Shown one piece after another: positions 36,136 through 45,495 of a stretch of 64,000 bases of DNA. The DNA lies in contig OZ244829.1 of NCBI GenBank assembly GCA_965220415.1, forward strand, positions 6,014,001-6,078,000. Reading direction: 5' to 3'. The notes under the pieces were generated by a model. That model made no database searches. It had not been told where the DNA came from and saw nothing but the letters and a program-made list of their open reading frames with translations. The position numbers and the translations under genes were made by a program. This DNA is from JAJDTR01 sp965220415 (lineage in GTDB: Bacteria > Poribacteria > WGA-4E > JAJDTR01). The stretch's first letter is position 1, and every line of letters begins with the position of its first letter.

Positions 36136-37077
36136 CTAACCACGTCGCAGGATGGTTCCCTTTGCGCCAACCACCCAACTCCGATTCTTGTGGGTATAGA
36201 TATCCAGCAGATTTAGAGTTGTAGATGTAGGCTGAGGTGTCCACGTCTTGCCCGCGTCGGCGGTGTGTAGAATTAATCCCTCTTCACCGACCGCCCACCC
36301 CTGCTGTGGACTAACGAATGCCACGTCGCGCAAGCTCTTTTTCACCGGTACCGTTTGGCGTTCCCACGTATTTCCGCCATTCGCAGTGTGCAGAATCAAC
36401 CCGTTAACGCCAACAATCCAGCCAGTGTTTGCGTCAGTGAAGAAGACGCCGAGAAGCGGTTGTTCGGTGTTGCTCCGTTGCTCCAACCAGTTCTTACCGC
36501 CGTTCCGTGTGTAAACGATGGCTCCCTTCTCCCCGACAGCCCATCCGTTCCGACTGTCAGCGAAATGCACTGCCCAAAGATGTGAATTCGAAGATGTTCG
36601 TTGCTTCTCCCAACGTCCACCCCCATCGACGGTGTGGAGAATCGTGCCATACCCGCCGATTGCCCAACCCTCGGTGGCATTGACAAAATGGATGTCGAGC
36701 AATCCTTTGTCAACTGGAGTAGCCTGTTTTGACCAAGATTTTCCACTGCTCCCCGTGTAATGTACCTCCCCCATCCGGCTTACCGCCCAACCGTTGGTGG
36801 CAGTAGAAAAATGGACTTTATTGAGAGGATGTCTAGAGATAGCCTTCCTGGGCGATTGTTCGGCCCACGTCAACCCGCCATCAGTGGTGGACAGAACCAG
36901 TCCCTCCGTACCAACCGCCCATCCGCGCTTGCCATCGACAAAGTGCACCCCGTGCAGGTGTGCCTCCGTTCCCGATTCAATGAGTCGCCAATTGTCGTCG
37001 CCCCTATCTTGGGTGCACCCAAGATGGCTGACCGTGCAGATGAGAACCATCAAAACCAAGCAGATCCGTATTATCAA
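36136..37077 (-). CDS. YCF48/BNR-like beta-propeller lipoprotein
   Basis: 313 aa. An N-terminal lipoprotein-type signal ends in 'VSHLGCTQD' (Cys about residue 21). Seven near-identical blades follow, each with a 'GWAVGxxGxILHTxDGGxTW' variant, e.g. 'GWAIGGYGTILHTVDGG' and 'GWIVGVNGLILHTANGG'. This is the fold of the photosystem II assembly factor YCF48/HCF136, common in non-photosynthetic bacteria as surface or periplasmic proteins of unknown role. High blade identity suggests recent internal amplification. Stands alone on the minus strand. Confidence 0.88.
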   Translation of the reverse strand: MIIRICLVLMVLICTVSHLGCTQDRGDDNWRLIESGTEAHLHGVHFVDGKRGWAVGTEGLVLSTTDGGLTWAEQSPRKAISRHPLNKVHFSTATNGWAVSRMGEVHYTGSSGKSWSKQATPVDKGLLDIHFVNATEGWAIGGYGTILHTVDGGGRWEKQRTSSNSHLWAVHFADSRNGWAVGEKGAIVYTRNGGKNWLEQRSNTEQPLLGVFFTDANTGWIVGVNGLILHTANGGNTWERQTVPVKKSLRDVAFVSPQQGWAVGEEGLILHTADAGKTWTPQPTSTTLNLLDIYTHKNRSWVVGAKGTILRRG

Positions 37078-37692
37078 GGTTGTAACCCCCTTCGCTTATT
37101 AAGTCAGAGATTCAAGTGTCCATGACGAGTGTATTCCGCTGAATTCATGAAAAGAAAAATGTAACTGCTTGGTCCACCGGTCTGGATTTGCCAATCCTAA
37201 CCGAGCAGGCAGAGAACGCGCGGAGTGGGAAAGTACAATGCTAATTCCGACGAAACGGGGGGCCTACGTGCCCACAACGGATGTGCCATGAATCGTACTA
37301 CTACGAACCAAACGATGCACTAAACAGTCACGAAAAAATTAATCGCACCAAAGGAATCTTATGCAATTTTCATGACTATTCAACAGAATGCCAATAATTA
37401 CCGATATTGTCAGTACGAAGGGAATCTAACTACACGTGGCAAATGCCAATTCGTTCAAAATCTGCACATGTTGTACGAAATCTAATCAATTTAACGCGGT
37501 GAGAAGGTCAATCAACAGAGACAACGAAGTCTATACTGCACGCTGTCAGAAACTGCGTCTTTTGTAGGAGCGATCTCCAGGTCGCGACCTGCGTTCCCGG
37601 TAGGTGCGGTTTCCAACCGCACCTACCGCCGACGCTTGAAAACACGCAATTTTCAGCAGCGTGAAGTATACATTGAATCGGACGTCGCCGAA
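37078..37692. other. Gene-free 0.6-kb region containing a MITE-like element
   Basis: No gene between the YCF48-like start and the end of the aldehyde dehydrogenase gene. Apart from element B (37530-37672) I see an AT-richer stretch (37320-37480) without recurring motifs. Confidence 0.5.
37530..37672. repeat. MITE-like element B, copy 1 (143 bp)
   Basis: Left end TCTATACTGCACGCTGTCAG continuing AAACTGCGT; the right end reads, in complement, ATGTATACTTCACGCTGCTG continuing AAAATTGCGT. Inside are GGTCGCGACC-type and GGTAGGTGCGG/CCGCACCTACC palindromes. A second copy, with a decayed left end, is at 42950-43152. Confidence 0.75.
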
Positions 37693-39108
37693 TTAGCTCA
37701 AATGGAAGATTGCCATCTTGGTTTCGGTCATCTCTTCCACCGCGTACTTGGGTCCCTCTTTGCCCATACCGCTCTCTTTAAGACCACCGTAAGGCATTAA
37801 GTCCGCCCGCCACTGTGTCCCCCAATTCACCATCAAGTTGCCGGAGTCCACTTCACGCACGAACCGCATCGCCCAATTGATGTTCTCGGTGAAAATCGCG
37901 GCGCTCAAACCGTAGTTCGTGTCGTTTGCGAGCGTGATTGCTTCGTCAATATCATTTACGCGCGTCACGCCAACCGCGGGCCCGAAGACCTCATCGCAAG
38001 AAATCTGCATGTCCGGCTTGACATCTGACAGAATGGCGGGGGTCACGAATTGGTCGTGTTTTTCACCGCCGGTCAACAACTTCGCACCGCCGTTGACGGC
38101 ATCCCGAATCCAATCACTGACACGGGAGGCATCCGATTCGCGAATCATCGGGCCCATCTTCGTCGGTTCGTCAAGCGGGTCGCCGATGCTAATCTGCTCA
38201 ACTTCAGATTTGAAAGCGTCGAGAAAATCACCGTAAATCTTGTCGTGAGCGATGACCCGTTGCGTGGAAATACAGACCTGTCCGGCGTTCGAGAAACCTG
38301 ACATCGTAGCCGCTTTTGCAACCTTTTCCGGATCGGCATCGGGCATGACAATCAGAGGGGAGTTCGAACCGAGTTCCATGGTTACCCGTTTCAAGCCGGC
38401 GACATGACAGATGTGTTCGCCGATGTCGCGGCTGCCGGTGAAAGTAATTTTCCGCACTCGGTTGTCCGAGCAGAGCGCATCTCCAATCTCGCTGCCCGCA
38501 CCCGTTACGCATTGGATGGCTTCGGGAGGCGTGCCCGCTTCCACAAACAACTCGACCAGTTTTAGCGCGGATAGCGGTGTATCCGTGGCTGGCTTGAGAA
38601 TAATCGCATTACCGGCGGCGATGGCAGGCCCCGCTTTGTGGCAAACCAGATGGAGCGGAAAATTGAAAGGACTAATCCCGGCAACGATTCCGCACGGCAC
38701 GCGCACCGTAAACCCGAACTTACCCTCAACTCCGGGAGCGCCTTCGAGGGGAATGACTTCGCCGTAAAGCCTCTTTGCTTCCTCCGCCGAGAGCGCAATG
38801 ATTTCGGCTGCACGTGTTGCCTCAATCCGTCCTTCGGCAAGAATCTTTCCCTCCTCCATCGTGATAATGCGGGCAAGTTCCTCCGCTCGCTCGGCCATCA
38901 TCTCCGAGACCTTGTGCAGGATTTCGTACCGCTCAAACCCTGTCATCTGCGCCATTATCTTCGCGCCGCGTTCCGCCGTTTGCAATGCCTTTTCAATATC
39001 ATTCGCATCCCCTCTGGGGACAGTATCGACTACCGATCCATCGTAGGGACTCAGAACCTCAATTTTCTGCGATTTATCGACCCACTCGCCGCCGAGGTGC
39101 ATTCTCAT
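37693..39108 (-). CDS. Aldehyde dehydrogenase (NAD(P)+-dependent)
   Basis: 471 aa, full length for ALDH. N149 in 'SPFNFP' stabilises the oxyanion, E245 in 'MELGSNSP' is the general base, and C279 in 'NAGQVCIS' is the nucleophile. 'FTGSRDIG' is the NAD-binding Gly motif. The pattern resembles lactaldehyde/glycolaldehyde or succinate-semialdehyde-type dehydrogenases. GGAGG before ATG 39108. Isolated on its strand, so probably its own promoter. It could oxidise aldehydes from the 5-27 kb island, but this is inference. Confidence 0.93.
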   Translation of the reverse strand: MRMHLGGEWVDKSQKIEVLSPYDGSVVDTVPRGDANDIEKALQTAERGAKIMAQMTGFERYEILHKVSEMMAERAEELARIITMEEGKILAEGRIEATRAAEIIALSAEEAKRLYGEVIPLEGAPGVEGKFGFTVRVPCGIVAGISPFNFPLHLVCHKAGPAIAAGNAIILKPATDTPLSALKLVELFVEAGTPPEAIQCVTGAGSEIGDALCSDNRVRKITFTGSRDIGEHICHVAGLKRVTMELGSNSPLIVMPDADPEKVAKAATMSGFSNAGQVCISTQRVIAHDKIYGDFLDAFKSEVEQISIGDPLDEPTKMGPMIRESDASRVSDWIRDAVNGGAKLLTGGEKHDQFVTPAILSDVKPDMQISCDEVFGPAVGVTRVNDIDEAITLANDTNYGLSAAIFTENINWAMRFVREVDSGNLMVNWGTQWRADLMPYGGLKESGMGKEGPKYAVEEMTETKMAIFHLS

Positions 39109-39626
39109 CGGTTTTTCCTCCGTTAGTATAGTTGCCGTATTTGGGGTCGGACCGTTGAAATCAGCCGTCCGACCACAGTTTGAAAAAGTGCGGGAAATCT
39201 ATTGTAACCTAACTATGCTACATCTGGATGCTCTTCCGTTTAATATCGTGATAATTCTCCAAATTACCATCTCTACCCACTGTTGTCAATCTGAAATTTG
39301 AGGCTTTACTGGCGTTAATCGTCAACGGAGAAATCATACCATTCCCATTCTCCGTAGGCGGGGCATCTTGCCCCGCCGACTTTGCGCGGCGACAAGGAAT
39401 CGTGCTCCGCTCCACACAAGCTTTTTTACTTGACCCACGCAATCAATGTACTTGAATTTTAGATAATGGTAAGTGTTACCCGTGAGAAGAAACTTTACCG
39501 GCGCTCAACGCACGAATCTTCGCCGTGATTGGCGTGGCTTTTTCCTTGACCTACATCGAATCATAGGATAAATTATCGACAAAACTCCGCGAGGCACAGC
39601 TTGCACAAACAAATCATCGCATATCT
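39109..39626. other. Gene-free region with a REP-like element
   Basis: Contains a palindrome GGCGGGGCATCTTGCCCCGC near 39357-39377, with 'ATACCATT' 20 bp to its left and 'AATGGTA' at about 39464-39470, a recurring layout also seen near 58975-59055 and 60220-60302 (and its right part at 40-75). It should hold divergent promoters for ALDH and the CopD-like gene. Confidence 0.5.
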
Positions 39627-40109
39627 ATGACCCCTACCTACGAACTCCTTCCCGTCTTGATGCAGTGGTTGCATGTTGGCTCCGTCGTGTTGATGATCGG
39701 CGGCTTCTTCTTTCTGCGCGTTGTTCTGTTGCCCGCTGCCAAAGTCCTACCCGACCCGCAGAAAGCCGAGATAATCGATGCCGCATTTCGGCGATTCAGA
39801 GTTATTGTTTGGATTGCGCTTATCACGATTCTTGTGAGCGGTGTCTACAATTTTATAACCTTCCTTATATCGACTGGCAATCAAACAGTGACAGATCCGA
39901 ATTTGGCGCCAGATTACTCCATGTATATCGTAGTGCTTGGGGTCAAATTCCTCCTTGTAACGCTTATCTTCATACTTGGAATTGCGCTGACCTTTCCATA
40001 TCCCGTGTATGCGCCCATCCAGAAGCGTCCCGCTCCGTGGCTAAACGTCACCCTGATTCTAGGTCTCATTGTCATTTTTCTATCCACGTTCTTGCGCCGA
40101 ATGTACTGA
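39627..40109 (+). CDS. CopD-like four-helix membrane protein
   Basis: 160 aa with four transmembrane helices: 'LMQWLHVGSVVLMIGGFF', 'VIVWIALITILVSGVYNF', 'MYIVVLGVKFLLVTLIFIL' and 'LNVTLILGLIVIFLSTFL'. H16 in the first helix and the 'HxGS..GG' context resemble the CopD/heme-type copper-resistance membrane family (PF05425). It may bind copper or heme in the inner membrane. No copC or other metal gene nearby. Start codon ATG 39627, weak ribosome site. Confidence 0.6.
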   Translation: MTPTYELLPVLMQWLHVGSVVLMIGGFFFLRVVLLPAAKVLPDPQKAEIIDAAFRRFRVIVWIALITILVSGVYNFITFLISTGNQTVTDPNLAPDYSMYIVVLGVKFLLVTLIFILGIALTFPYPVYAPIQKRPAPWLNVTLILGLIVIFLSTFLRRMY

Positions 40110-40186
40110 AATCGAATCCGCTGGCGCAGGCGCAGTGATGAGATCTAGATTCCGTGGCGTTGCAATACCGAAACCAAAAATCTATA

Positions 40187-42457
40187 TCACTCAACCTCAA
40201 GGGCACGCTGTTCCAACATTTGCGTCAGGCTCTGACCGGTGGCGTCCAATCCTCTTCGAATCTCGGCATCGGTCGGCGAAAGATTCATCGCTGACTGGTG
40301 TTTTGCCGTCGCCTTTTCATACTCGCCGCGATTCAAGTAGCAGATGGCAAGTTGATTTCGCGTACGTGCGAGAAGATTCTCGATTTCATCCCGAGTCAGT
40401 CTGTGCGGAGGCTGACGGCTGAGCTGAGATTCACTCGCCAGCAGGTTTTGATATGCAATTTGATTGGTTGGTGCGTCAGCCAAGGCAGACTCAAATGCGG
40501 TAAGCGCTTCCACGAAGTTGCGCCTTATCAAATAGAGATAACCGATGGAGTTGTGAATATCGACGCTTCTCTCAGCCCGCGGTATAGCCATAAACTCGGT
40601 CAAGGCGGCGCTATACCTTCGCGCGTTCAAGAGTTTGTTTGCGCGAATTGTCCTAAGATAGATCGACTCACGCCTTACGGAGTCGCTGTTGGGTTGAATT
40701 CGTAGCGCACTCGCGAACGCCGCCTGCGCTCGATCCAAATCTCCGGAGCGCTGGTAAACACGGCCTAGACTCACGTGAAGGTTGACCTGTGCCGGCGCAA
40801 CGGCAAGCGCTTGTTGCAGTTGTTTGATGGCCTCGTCGTGCCGGTTGTGTACGTCAAGGTATTTGGCATAAGTGGAATAGGCAACAACGAGATTGTGCCG
40901 CGTTTGGGACAGGTTCGGTTTCAGCTCGTAAGCAGATTGAAACGACTCAATCGCTTGTGTGTACTCTCCCTGTTCTAGGTACAGTTCACCCAATCGGCTG
41001 TGCGCATCACTGTTGCCCCTTTCTACTTCCGAGAGTTCACGGTAGCCGGTAATCGCTTTATCGATGTTCCCCGTTTCGCGATCGTATTTGGCGCGTTGCA
41101 GAAGTGCGTCGATCAAATTGGACCGCGCAACTGTAAGCGTTGGCGCCAAGGCTAATGCGCGATTATAGGCGTTTATGGCGTCGTCCCATCGTTTCGCATT
41201 TCTCAACTCGACGCCGTGATTGTTGTGACACTGTGCGAGCGCATCTTGGATTTCCCGATCAACAGGGTTGGCGTCAAGCGCGTTTTGGTAGTGCAGAATA
41301 GCTGTGGCGAAATCGCCGCGCTTTTCGTAACTGCTGCCCATCAGACGGTAAACCGCGCTCGCGTCGCGAGCGGCATACTGGAGCGCCTTCTGGAAATACG
41401 CGTCGGCTTCGGTATAATTCGCCGCTTGGAGTGCGTCAATCCCTTTCTCCCTAAGGATTTGATGAAGATTATGTTGCGCGGCAAGGTCGTGCGAGTTCTG
41501 ATCAATCGAGTTTTGAAAAGCGATGATTGATTCGTCGATTTTCCCGTTTCGGTAGTACATCACGCCAAGGGTGTTGTAGGCATCGTGCGACGGCACTTCC
41601 GCCAACACGTCGTTAAGCATCGCGATGGCTTGTTCATAATATCCAAAGTCCTGATAGACTTGGATCAACTTTTGGCGTACGGGCTCGGAGGTCGGATCAA
41701 GAGCGAGCGCGGTCTTGAAATGTCCGATCGCTTCCTTGATGTCTCCCTTGTCAACGGTAATGGTGCCTAGAAGGTAGAGTCGGCGGGCATCGGCGTCGGA
41801 TCCATCAAGGCTTTCCTTGATTGTATTAATCGCAATCTCATGCTGCGGCGCATTCTGGGGTGTGGCGTAAACGCGCCGGAGGGTACTGATGTCGTTCGGT
41901 GACGGCAGTTCTTTGGTGGAGGTGTGAAATTCGGCATCACCGGAGTCGGGGCTATGTCCCCACAATCCAATCGCGTGCCCAAACTCGTGGAGACAGATTG
42001 CGCGCAATTGCTCGGGGCTGCTAACCTCTTCGAGTTGAGACTCGTGCGGAACCAGAACAATCTCGACCCTAATACGATCCCGATCGAGGCGTGTAAGTTC
42101 GGCTTTGGCTCCCGTTACTTCGGTGATTGGCCAAAGTCCGGCTGTCCCCCAACTTACCCGGATATCGGCGTCACCGTTGGCTTCCGTCTCCTCAAATTGG
42201 ACGATCCCTCCCGACGCCGATTCCCATTGGCGCATGCCGTAACGTATCGCATCCAGATAAGCCTCCGTTCGTAACATCGGGGATATGTAAACGCGGATCG
42301 GCATCTCGGTGAAACGCGCGATTCTGCCATTGGAGAAGATGGTAATGTAGTCAAAATAATCCTCTTCAGAGACGGAGACGTTCGGTAGCCCGATAATTGC
42401 CGCACAGAGAGACAAGAAGAATACTACCTTAATGCGCTTTCGATTCATGTCTCCCAT
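40187..42457 (-). CDS. Secreted matrixin-like metalloprotease fused to a long TPR array
   Basis: 756 aa from ATG 42457, with TGGAGA 6 nt upstream; the frame stays open upstream only because it runs into tandem repeats. Signal peptide about 1-30 ('VVFFLSLCAAIIGLPNVSVS'). Residues 45-190 are a matrixin-type domain with zinc motif H157-E-x-x-H161-x-x-G164-x-x-G-H168 in 'HEFGHAIGLWGHS'. The usual Met-turn (D-I-M-Y) reads 'DAEFH' here, so the Met is replaced. From about 205 on come roughly fourteen TPR units ('AIGHFKTALALDPTSEPVR', 'SAYELKPNLSQTRHNLV'). Likely periplasmic; peptidase activity uncertain. Confidence 0.82.
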   Translation of the reverse strand: MGDMNRKRIKVVFFLSLCAAIIGLPNVSVSEEDYFDYITIFSNGRIARFTEMPIRVYISPMLRTEAYLDAIRYGMRQWESASGGIVQFEETEANGDADIRVSWGTAGLWPITEVTGAKAELTRLDRDRIRVEIVLVPHESQLEEVSSPEQLRAICLHEFGHAIGLWGHSPDSGDAEFHTSTKELPSPNDISTLRRVYATPQNAPQHEIAINTIKESLDGSDADARRLYLLGTITVDKGDIKEAIGHFKTALALDPTSEPVRQKLIQVYQDFGYYEQAIAMLNDVLAEVPSHDAYNTLGVMYYRNGKIDESIIAFQNSIDQNSHDLAAQHNLHQILREKGIDALQAANYTEADAYFQKALQYAARDASAVYRLMGSSYEKRGDFATAILHYQNALDANPVDREIQDALAQCHNNHGVELRNAKRWDDAINAYNRALALAPTLTVARSNLIDALLQRAKYDRETGNIDKAITGYRELSEVERGNSDAHSRLGELYLEQGEYTQAIESFQSAYELKPNLSQTRHNLVVAYSTYAKYLDVHNRHDEAIKQLQQALAVAPAQVNLHVSLGRVYQRSGDLDRAQAAFASALRIQPNSDSVRRESIYLRTIRANKLLNARRYSAALTEFMAIPRAERSVDIHNSIGYLYLIRRNFVEALTAFESALADAPTNQIAYQNLLASESQLSRQPPHRLTRDEIENLLARTRNQLAICYLNRGEYEKATAKHQSAMNLSPTDAEIRRGLDATGQSLTQMLEQRALEVE

Positions 42458-42500
42458 CGGTAATCTCCATCGAATACGGGCTCGCGAATGAGTCAAGGGT

Positions 42501-42932
42501 ACATATGTAGGGTGGGCACTGCCCACCAGCCTTTGAAAGCCCAGCGGGATCAAACGAGCGAATCGTGAGCGCGATAGAGATCCCTTGGATCGCCGTTCAG
42601 GCACTGTTGACTGCCAACACCCAACACTTCTACCACAAGTACACATGTAGGGTGGGCACTGCCCACCAGCCTCTGAAAACCCCAGCGAGATCAAACGAGC
42701 GAATCGTGAGCGCGATAGAGATCCCTTGAATCACCGTGCAGGCACCGTTGACTGCCAACACACGACACTTCTACCACAAGTACATGTGTAGTACATGTGT
42801 AGGGTGGGCACTGCCCACCAGCCTCTGAAAGCCCAGCGGAATCAAACGAGCGAATCGTGAGCGCGATAGAGATCCCTTGAATCACCGTGCACGCACTGCT
42901 GGTTGCCAACACCCAACACTTTTACCACAAGC
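42501..42932. repeat. Three tandem ~140-bp repeats, each carrying the 37-bp module
   Basis: Units begin at 42501, 42641 and 42793. Each contains TAGGGTGGGCACTGCCCACC, then a 37-bp module (42548-42584, 42689-42725, 42840-42876), then 'CTGCCAACACCCAACACTT.TACCACAA'. Unit 2 has a 12-bp internal duplication at its end ('GTACATGTGTA' twice). They lie directly upstream of the metzincin-TPR start, so they displace or contain its promoter. Confidence 0.85.
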
Positions 42933-42949
42933 TCGTAGCGAGAAAAACA

Positions 42950-43152
42950 TCTATACTCTGCGTTGGGTATTATTGCGCTTTCTTTTCCAGTGATAATTGT
43001 TTCTAATAGGACTTACGTAGCACCAGCAGGTCGGGAATCGGAGCTCCTTCGTACAAGGGTCGCGACCTGGAGATCGCGGGATCTCTATCGCACTCGCTAT
43101 CCGCTCGTTTGATCCTACAGAAGACGCAATTTCTGACAGCGTGGAGTATAGG
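42950..43152. repeat. MITE-like element B, copy 2 (about 203 bp)
   Basis: The right end, in complement, is CTATACTCCACGCTGTCAGA continuing AATTGCGTC, matching both ends of the 37.5-kb copy; the left end TCTATACTCTGCGTTGGGTA is decayed. The interior has GGTCGCGACC-type palindromes and a minus-strand 37-bp module at 43078-43114. It abuts the triple tandem repeat. Confidence 0.65.
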
Positions 43153-43240
43153 AATGTCAAATTTAACATGACTCTAGACAGAGATGTTATTCCTATTGAC
43201 AAGCCTTGTTCGGAATGCGACATTTCAAGCGCGGAACAAC

Positions 43241-43705
43241 CTACAAGTCGGGCCCACAAAGAACCGCTTCGTCGATTCGTCCATACTCGAGAATCTCGCC
43301 TTCGTCAAATAGGATACTCAGTTCGCGTTCGGCGTTCTCGGGGCTGTCCGAAGCGTGAACAACATTGTGGGTAATATCAATCGAGAAATCGCCACGGATG
43401 CTGCCCGGTGCAGATTCCAGTGGCTTGGTGGCGCCGTTAATCAGGCGGACAATCTCAATGGCGTTGTTGCCCTCAACCGCAAGCGCGACAATCGGATTTG
43501 ACGTCATAAACTGGACCAAATAGTCGTAAAAGAACTTGCCGAGGTGGGGGGAATACAACTCTTCTGCTTTCCCTTTGGGGAGGGTGAGAAGTTTGAGGCC
43601 AATCAATTTGAGACCCTTGCGTTCAAACCTAGAGATTATTTCACCAATCAGACCGCGCTGAACGCCATCGGGTTTAATCAGTACAAGTGTTTTCTCCTGT
43701 TCCAT
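43241..43705 (-). CDS. ndk: Nucleoside diphosphate kinase
   Basis: 154 aa. Opens 'TLVLIKPDGVQRGLIGEI' and has the active-site 'NVVHASDS' with phospho-accepting H117, plus 'RGDFSID' and 'FDEGEI'. It transfers the gamma phosphate of ATP to (d)NDPs through a phosphohistidine, in the cytoplasm. Length is about ten residues above the bacterial norm at the C-terminus ('YGRIDEAVLCGPDL'). AGGAGA before ATG 43705. Single-gene unit. Confidence 0.97.
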   Translation of the reverse strand: MEQEKTLVLIKPDGVQRGLIGEIISRFERKGLKLIGLKLLTLPKGKAEELYSPHLGKFFYDYLVQFMTSNPIVALAVEGNNAIEIVRLINGATKPLESAPGSIRGDFSIDITHNVVHASDSPENAERELSILFDEGEILEYGRIDEAVLCGPDL

Positions 43706-43827
43706 CTATTCTCCTGTCAAGTAGATTGTTGACATTGCAAAAACAATTTATCGCGTTTTCGCCAGCATGCGGCAAAGAGCAACGCACGAGCGACATGACG
43801 CTTTGCCAATCGGTTAGGTGCGTGCCT

Positions 43828-44394
43828 CTATGAAACCTGCGTGATACAGAAATCCTCGAACCGTATCCAATGTTCGCCTTCCGGCGGTCCGTTATAGCAC
43901 TGTATACTCACCTGATCGTCGCCCGGCGCCGGAAGTTCTCCCGTCGCCGCGGTTTGGAAATCCGTATCTCCATCGGCGCGGTACTGTGCCTCCCATGAGT
44001 TAGCCGTGACGACGAGACGCAACCGAACGCTCGCTGTCGGCATTGGTGCCTTCCCCGGGATGATGAATAGCTCGCCGTCAACCAATTCCTTTACCTCTTT
44101 AAACACCGGCTTGCCATCGCTGTACCACGTGATTCCCGCCTGCTCGAACTGTTCCGTGGGACTGGTGTGATTGGTGACGGTCACCTCGATGGCAAATGTG
44201 CCCTCATTGCGGTCTGGCGCGGGTCTGACCAAGGCATTTCTGACCGTATCTGCCTTGCCCGGCTCCACGCGAATCTCCAATCCGCTATCCCGGATTCGCC
44301 AAAATCCCGAATGCTCTCGTATCCAACACCAGTCGGAATCCACGGTACCATCGAATCTATCCTCGAAGATAACCTGCTCATCTGTTGAATTCAT
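43828..44394 (-). CDS. DUF1349-like concanavalin-fold protein
   Basis: 188 aa, cytoplasmic (no signal peptide). 'FEDRFDGTVDSDWCWIRE', 'GLEIRVEP', 'QAGITWYSDGKPVFKEVKEL' and 'GPPEGEHWIRFEDF' fit the lectin-like jelly roll of DUF1349 (yeast Ygr/regulation-of-sucrose-type proteins; relatives of beta-xylosidase C-domains). Likely binds carbohydrate; no catalytic site recognisable. Start ATG 44394; GAGGTTTG upstream. Alone on its strand. Confidence 0.75.
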   Translation of the reverse strand: MNSTDEQVIFEDRFDGTVDSDWCWIREHSGFWRIRDSGLEIRVEPGKADTVRNALVRPAPDRNEGTFAIEVTVTNHTSPTEQFEQAGITWYSDGKPVFKEVKELVDGELFIIPGKAPMPTASVRLRLVVTANSWEAQYRADGDTDFQTAATGELPAPGDDQVSIQCYNGPPEGEHWIRFEDFCITQVS

Positions 44395-44702
44395 GCAAAC
44401 CTCTCGCTAAATTGTTAAGTCGGTATTTGAATTGGATATGTGTTTATTTCGGAGCGAGTGTGTGTAACCGCAAAACGGACAAAGCACGTTATCACTCCCG
44501 CGGTGCAACACTCCATTCGCTTAAGTTTGAGATTCCAATCGTAATGAAGATTATATCATGTATACGAACGGAGTAAAACAAAAAATACCACCAATTACTT
44601 TCTCGAGAGACGGCATCGTGGTGGACCTCATCCCACTTGGATGCTTCTGAAAATTGTGAGATCTCTGCGAATGGTTAACCTAAATACAATCGCACTCGAT
44701 TG
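44395..44702. other. 308-bp gap without a gene
   Basis: Nothing recognisable: no gene, no member of the recurring repeat families, and it is not a further unit of the tandem repeat that follows. Confidence 0.4.
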
Positions 44703-45319
44703 TATGGGACGGGGCCCGTGCCGCATGGGGATCAAGTTAAGCGTTTTAGGTCGCAAGTCACGCGGATTCAATGTCTTAAACTGTTAATCTCCATGTAGAC
44801 ATGGACGATGGAATACCGACCTATTCATTGATGAGTGTGCCGCTGCAGATGACTCATGGAACTGGCATCCGTAGGAGCCGGTGCGGTTGGAAACCGCACC
44901 TACCGCATGAGGTGGGATAGAGATTTCCTCCACGTCCAATGGAGACTAAGTTAAGGGTTTTCCAACGGAAAATCCACCAGTACAAGACGAACTTCCTTAA
45001 GTTGATGCCTATGGGGGACGGGGCCCGTGCCGCATAGGAATCAAGTTAAGCGTTTTGAGTCGCAAGTTACGCGGTTTCTAATGTCTTAAACTGTTAATCT
45101 CCATGTAGACATGGGCGGTGGAATACCAACCCATTCGTTGATGGGTGCACCACAGAAGATGACTCATGACGCTGGTTTCCGTGGGGACCGGTGCGGTTGG
45201 AAACCGCACCTACCGTATGAGGTGAGATTGAGATTTACTCCTCGCGCAATGGGGACTAAGTTAAGGGTTTTGCGGCGAAGAACTCACCAATACTAGACGA
45301 ACTCCCTTAGCTTGACCCG
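44703..45319. repeat. Two tandem copies of a ~308-bp repeat
   Basis: Units start at 44703 and 45010 with TATGGG(GG)ACGGGGCCCGTGCCGCAT. Both contain 'CTTAAACTGTTAATCTCCAT', the GGTGCGGTTGGAAACCGCACC palindrome and 'GGGACTAAGTTAAGGGTTTT' variants. A third unit begins at 45320 but stops after about 30 bp. A diverged inverted copy is at 25311-25590. No protein is conserved between units. Confidence 0.88.
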
Positions 45320-45495
45320 TATGGGGGACGGGGCCCGTGCCGTCCCATCGTTGTTGCTGTCAAATCGGCACAGAATGCTTTTTTGGCATATCGTTGCGCC
45401 AACCTGCTGAAACTCAAGAGGAGACAGTTTAGTCCATGTAGGGGGCGGTCCCCGTGCTGTCCCACGAACTAAACACTTACCTCAAGAAGAATGCC

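Noticed and set aside
42458..42694. Upstream extension of the metzincin-TPR reading frame
   Set aside because: The frame stays open only through the 140-bp tandem repeats; a good ribosome site and signal peptide begin at 42457.
42501..42932. CRISPR-like array
   Set aside because: Units are about 140 bp and nearly identical throughout, with no unique spacers and no cas genes.
45111..45296. 61-codon frame in the 308-bp repeat
   Set aside because: Lies in repeat DNA and is not kept in the other unit or the inverted copy.
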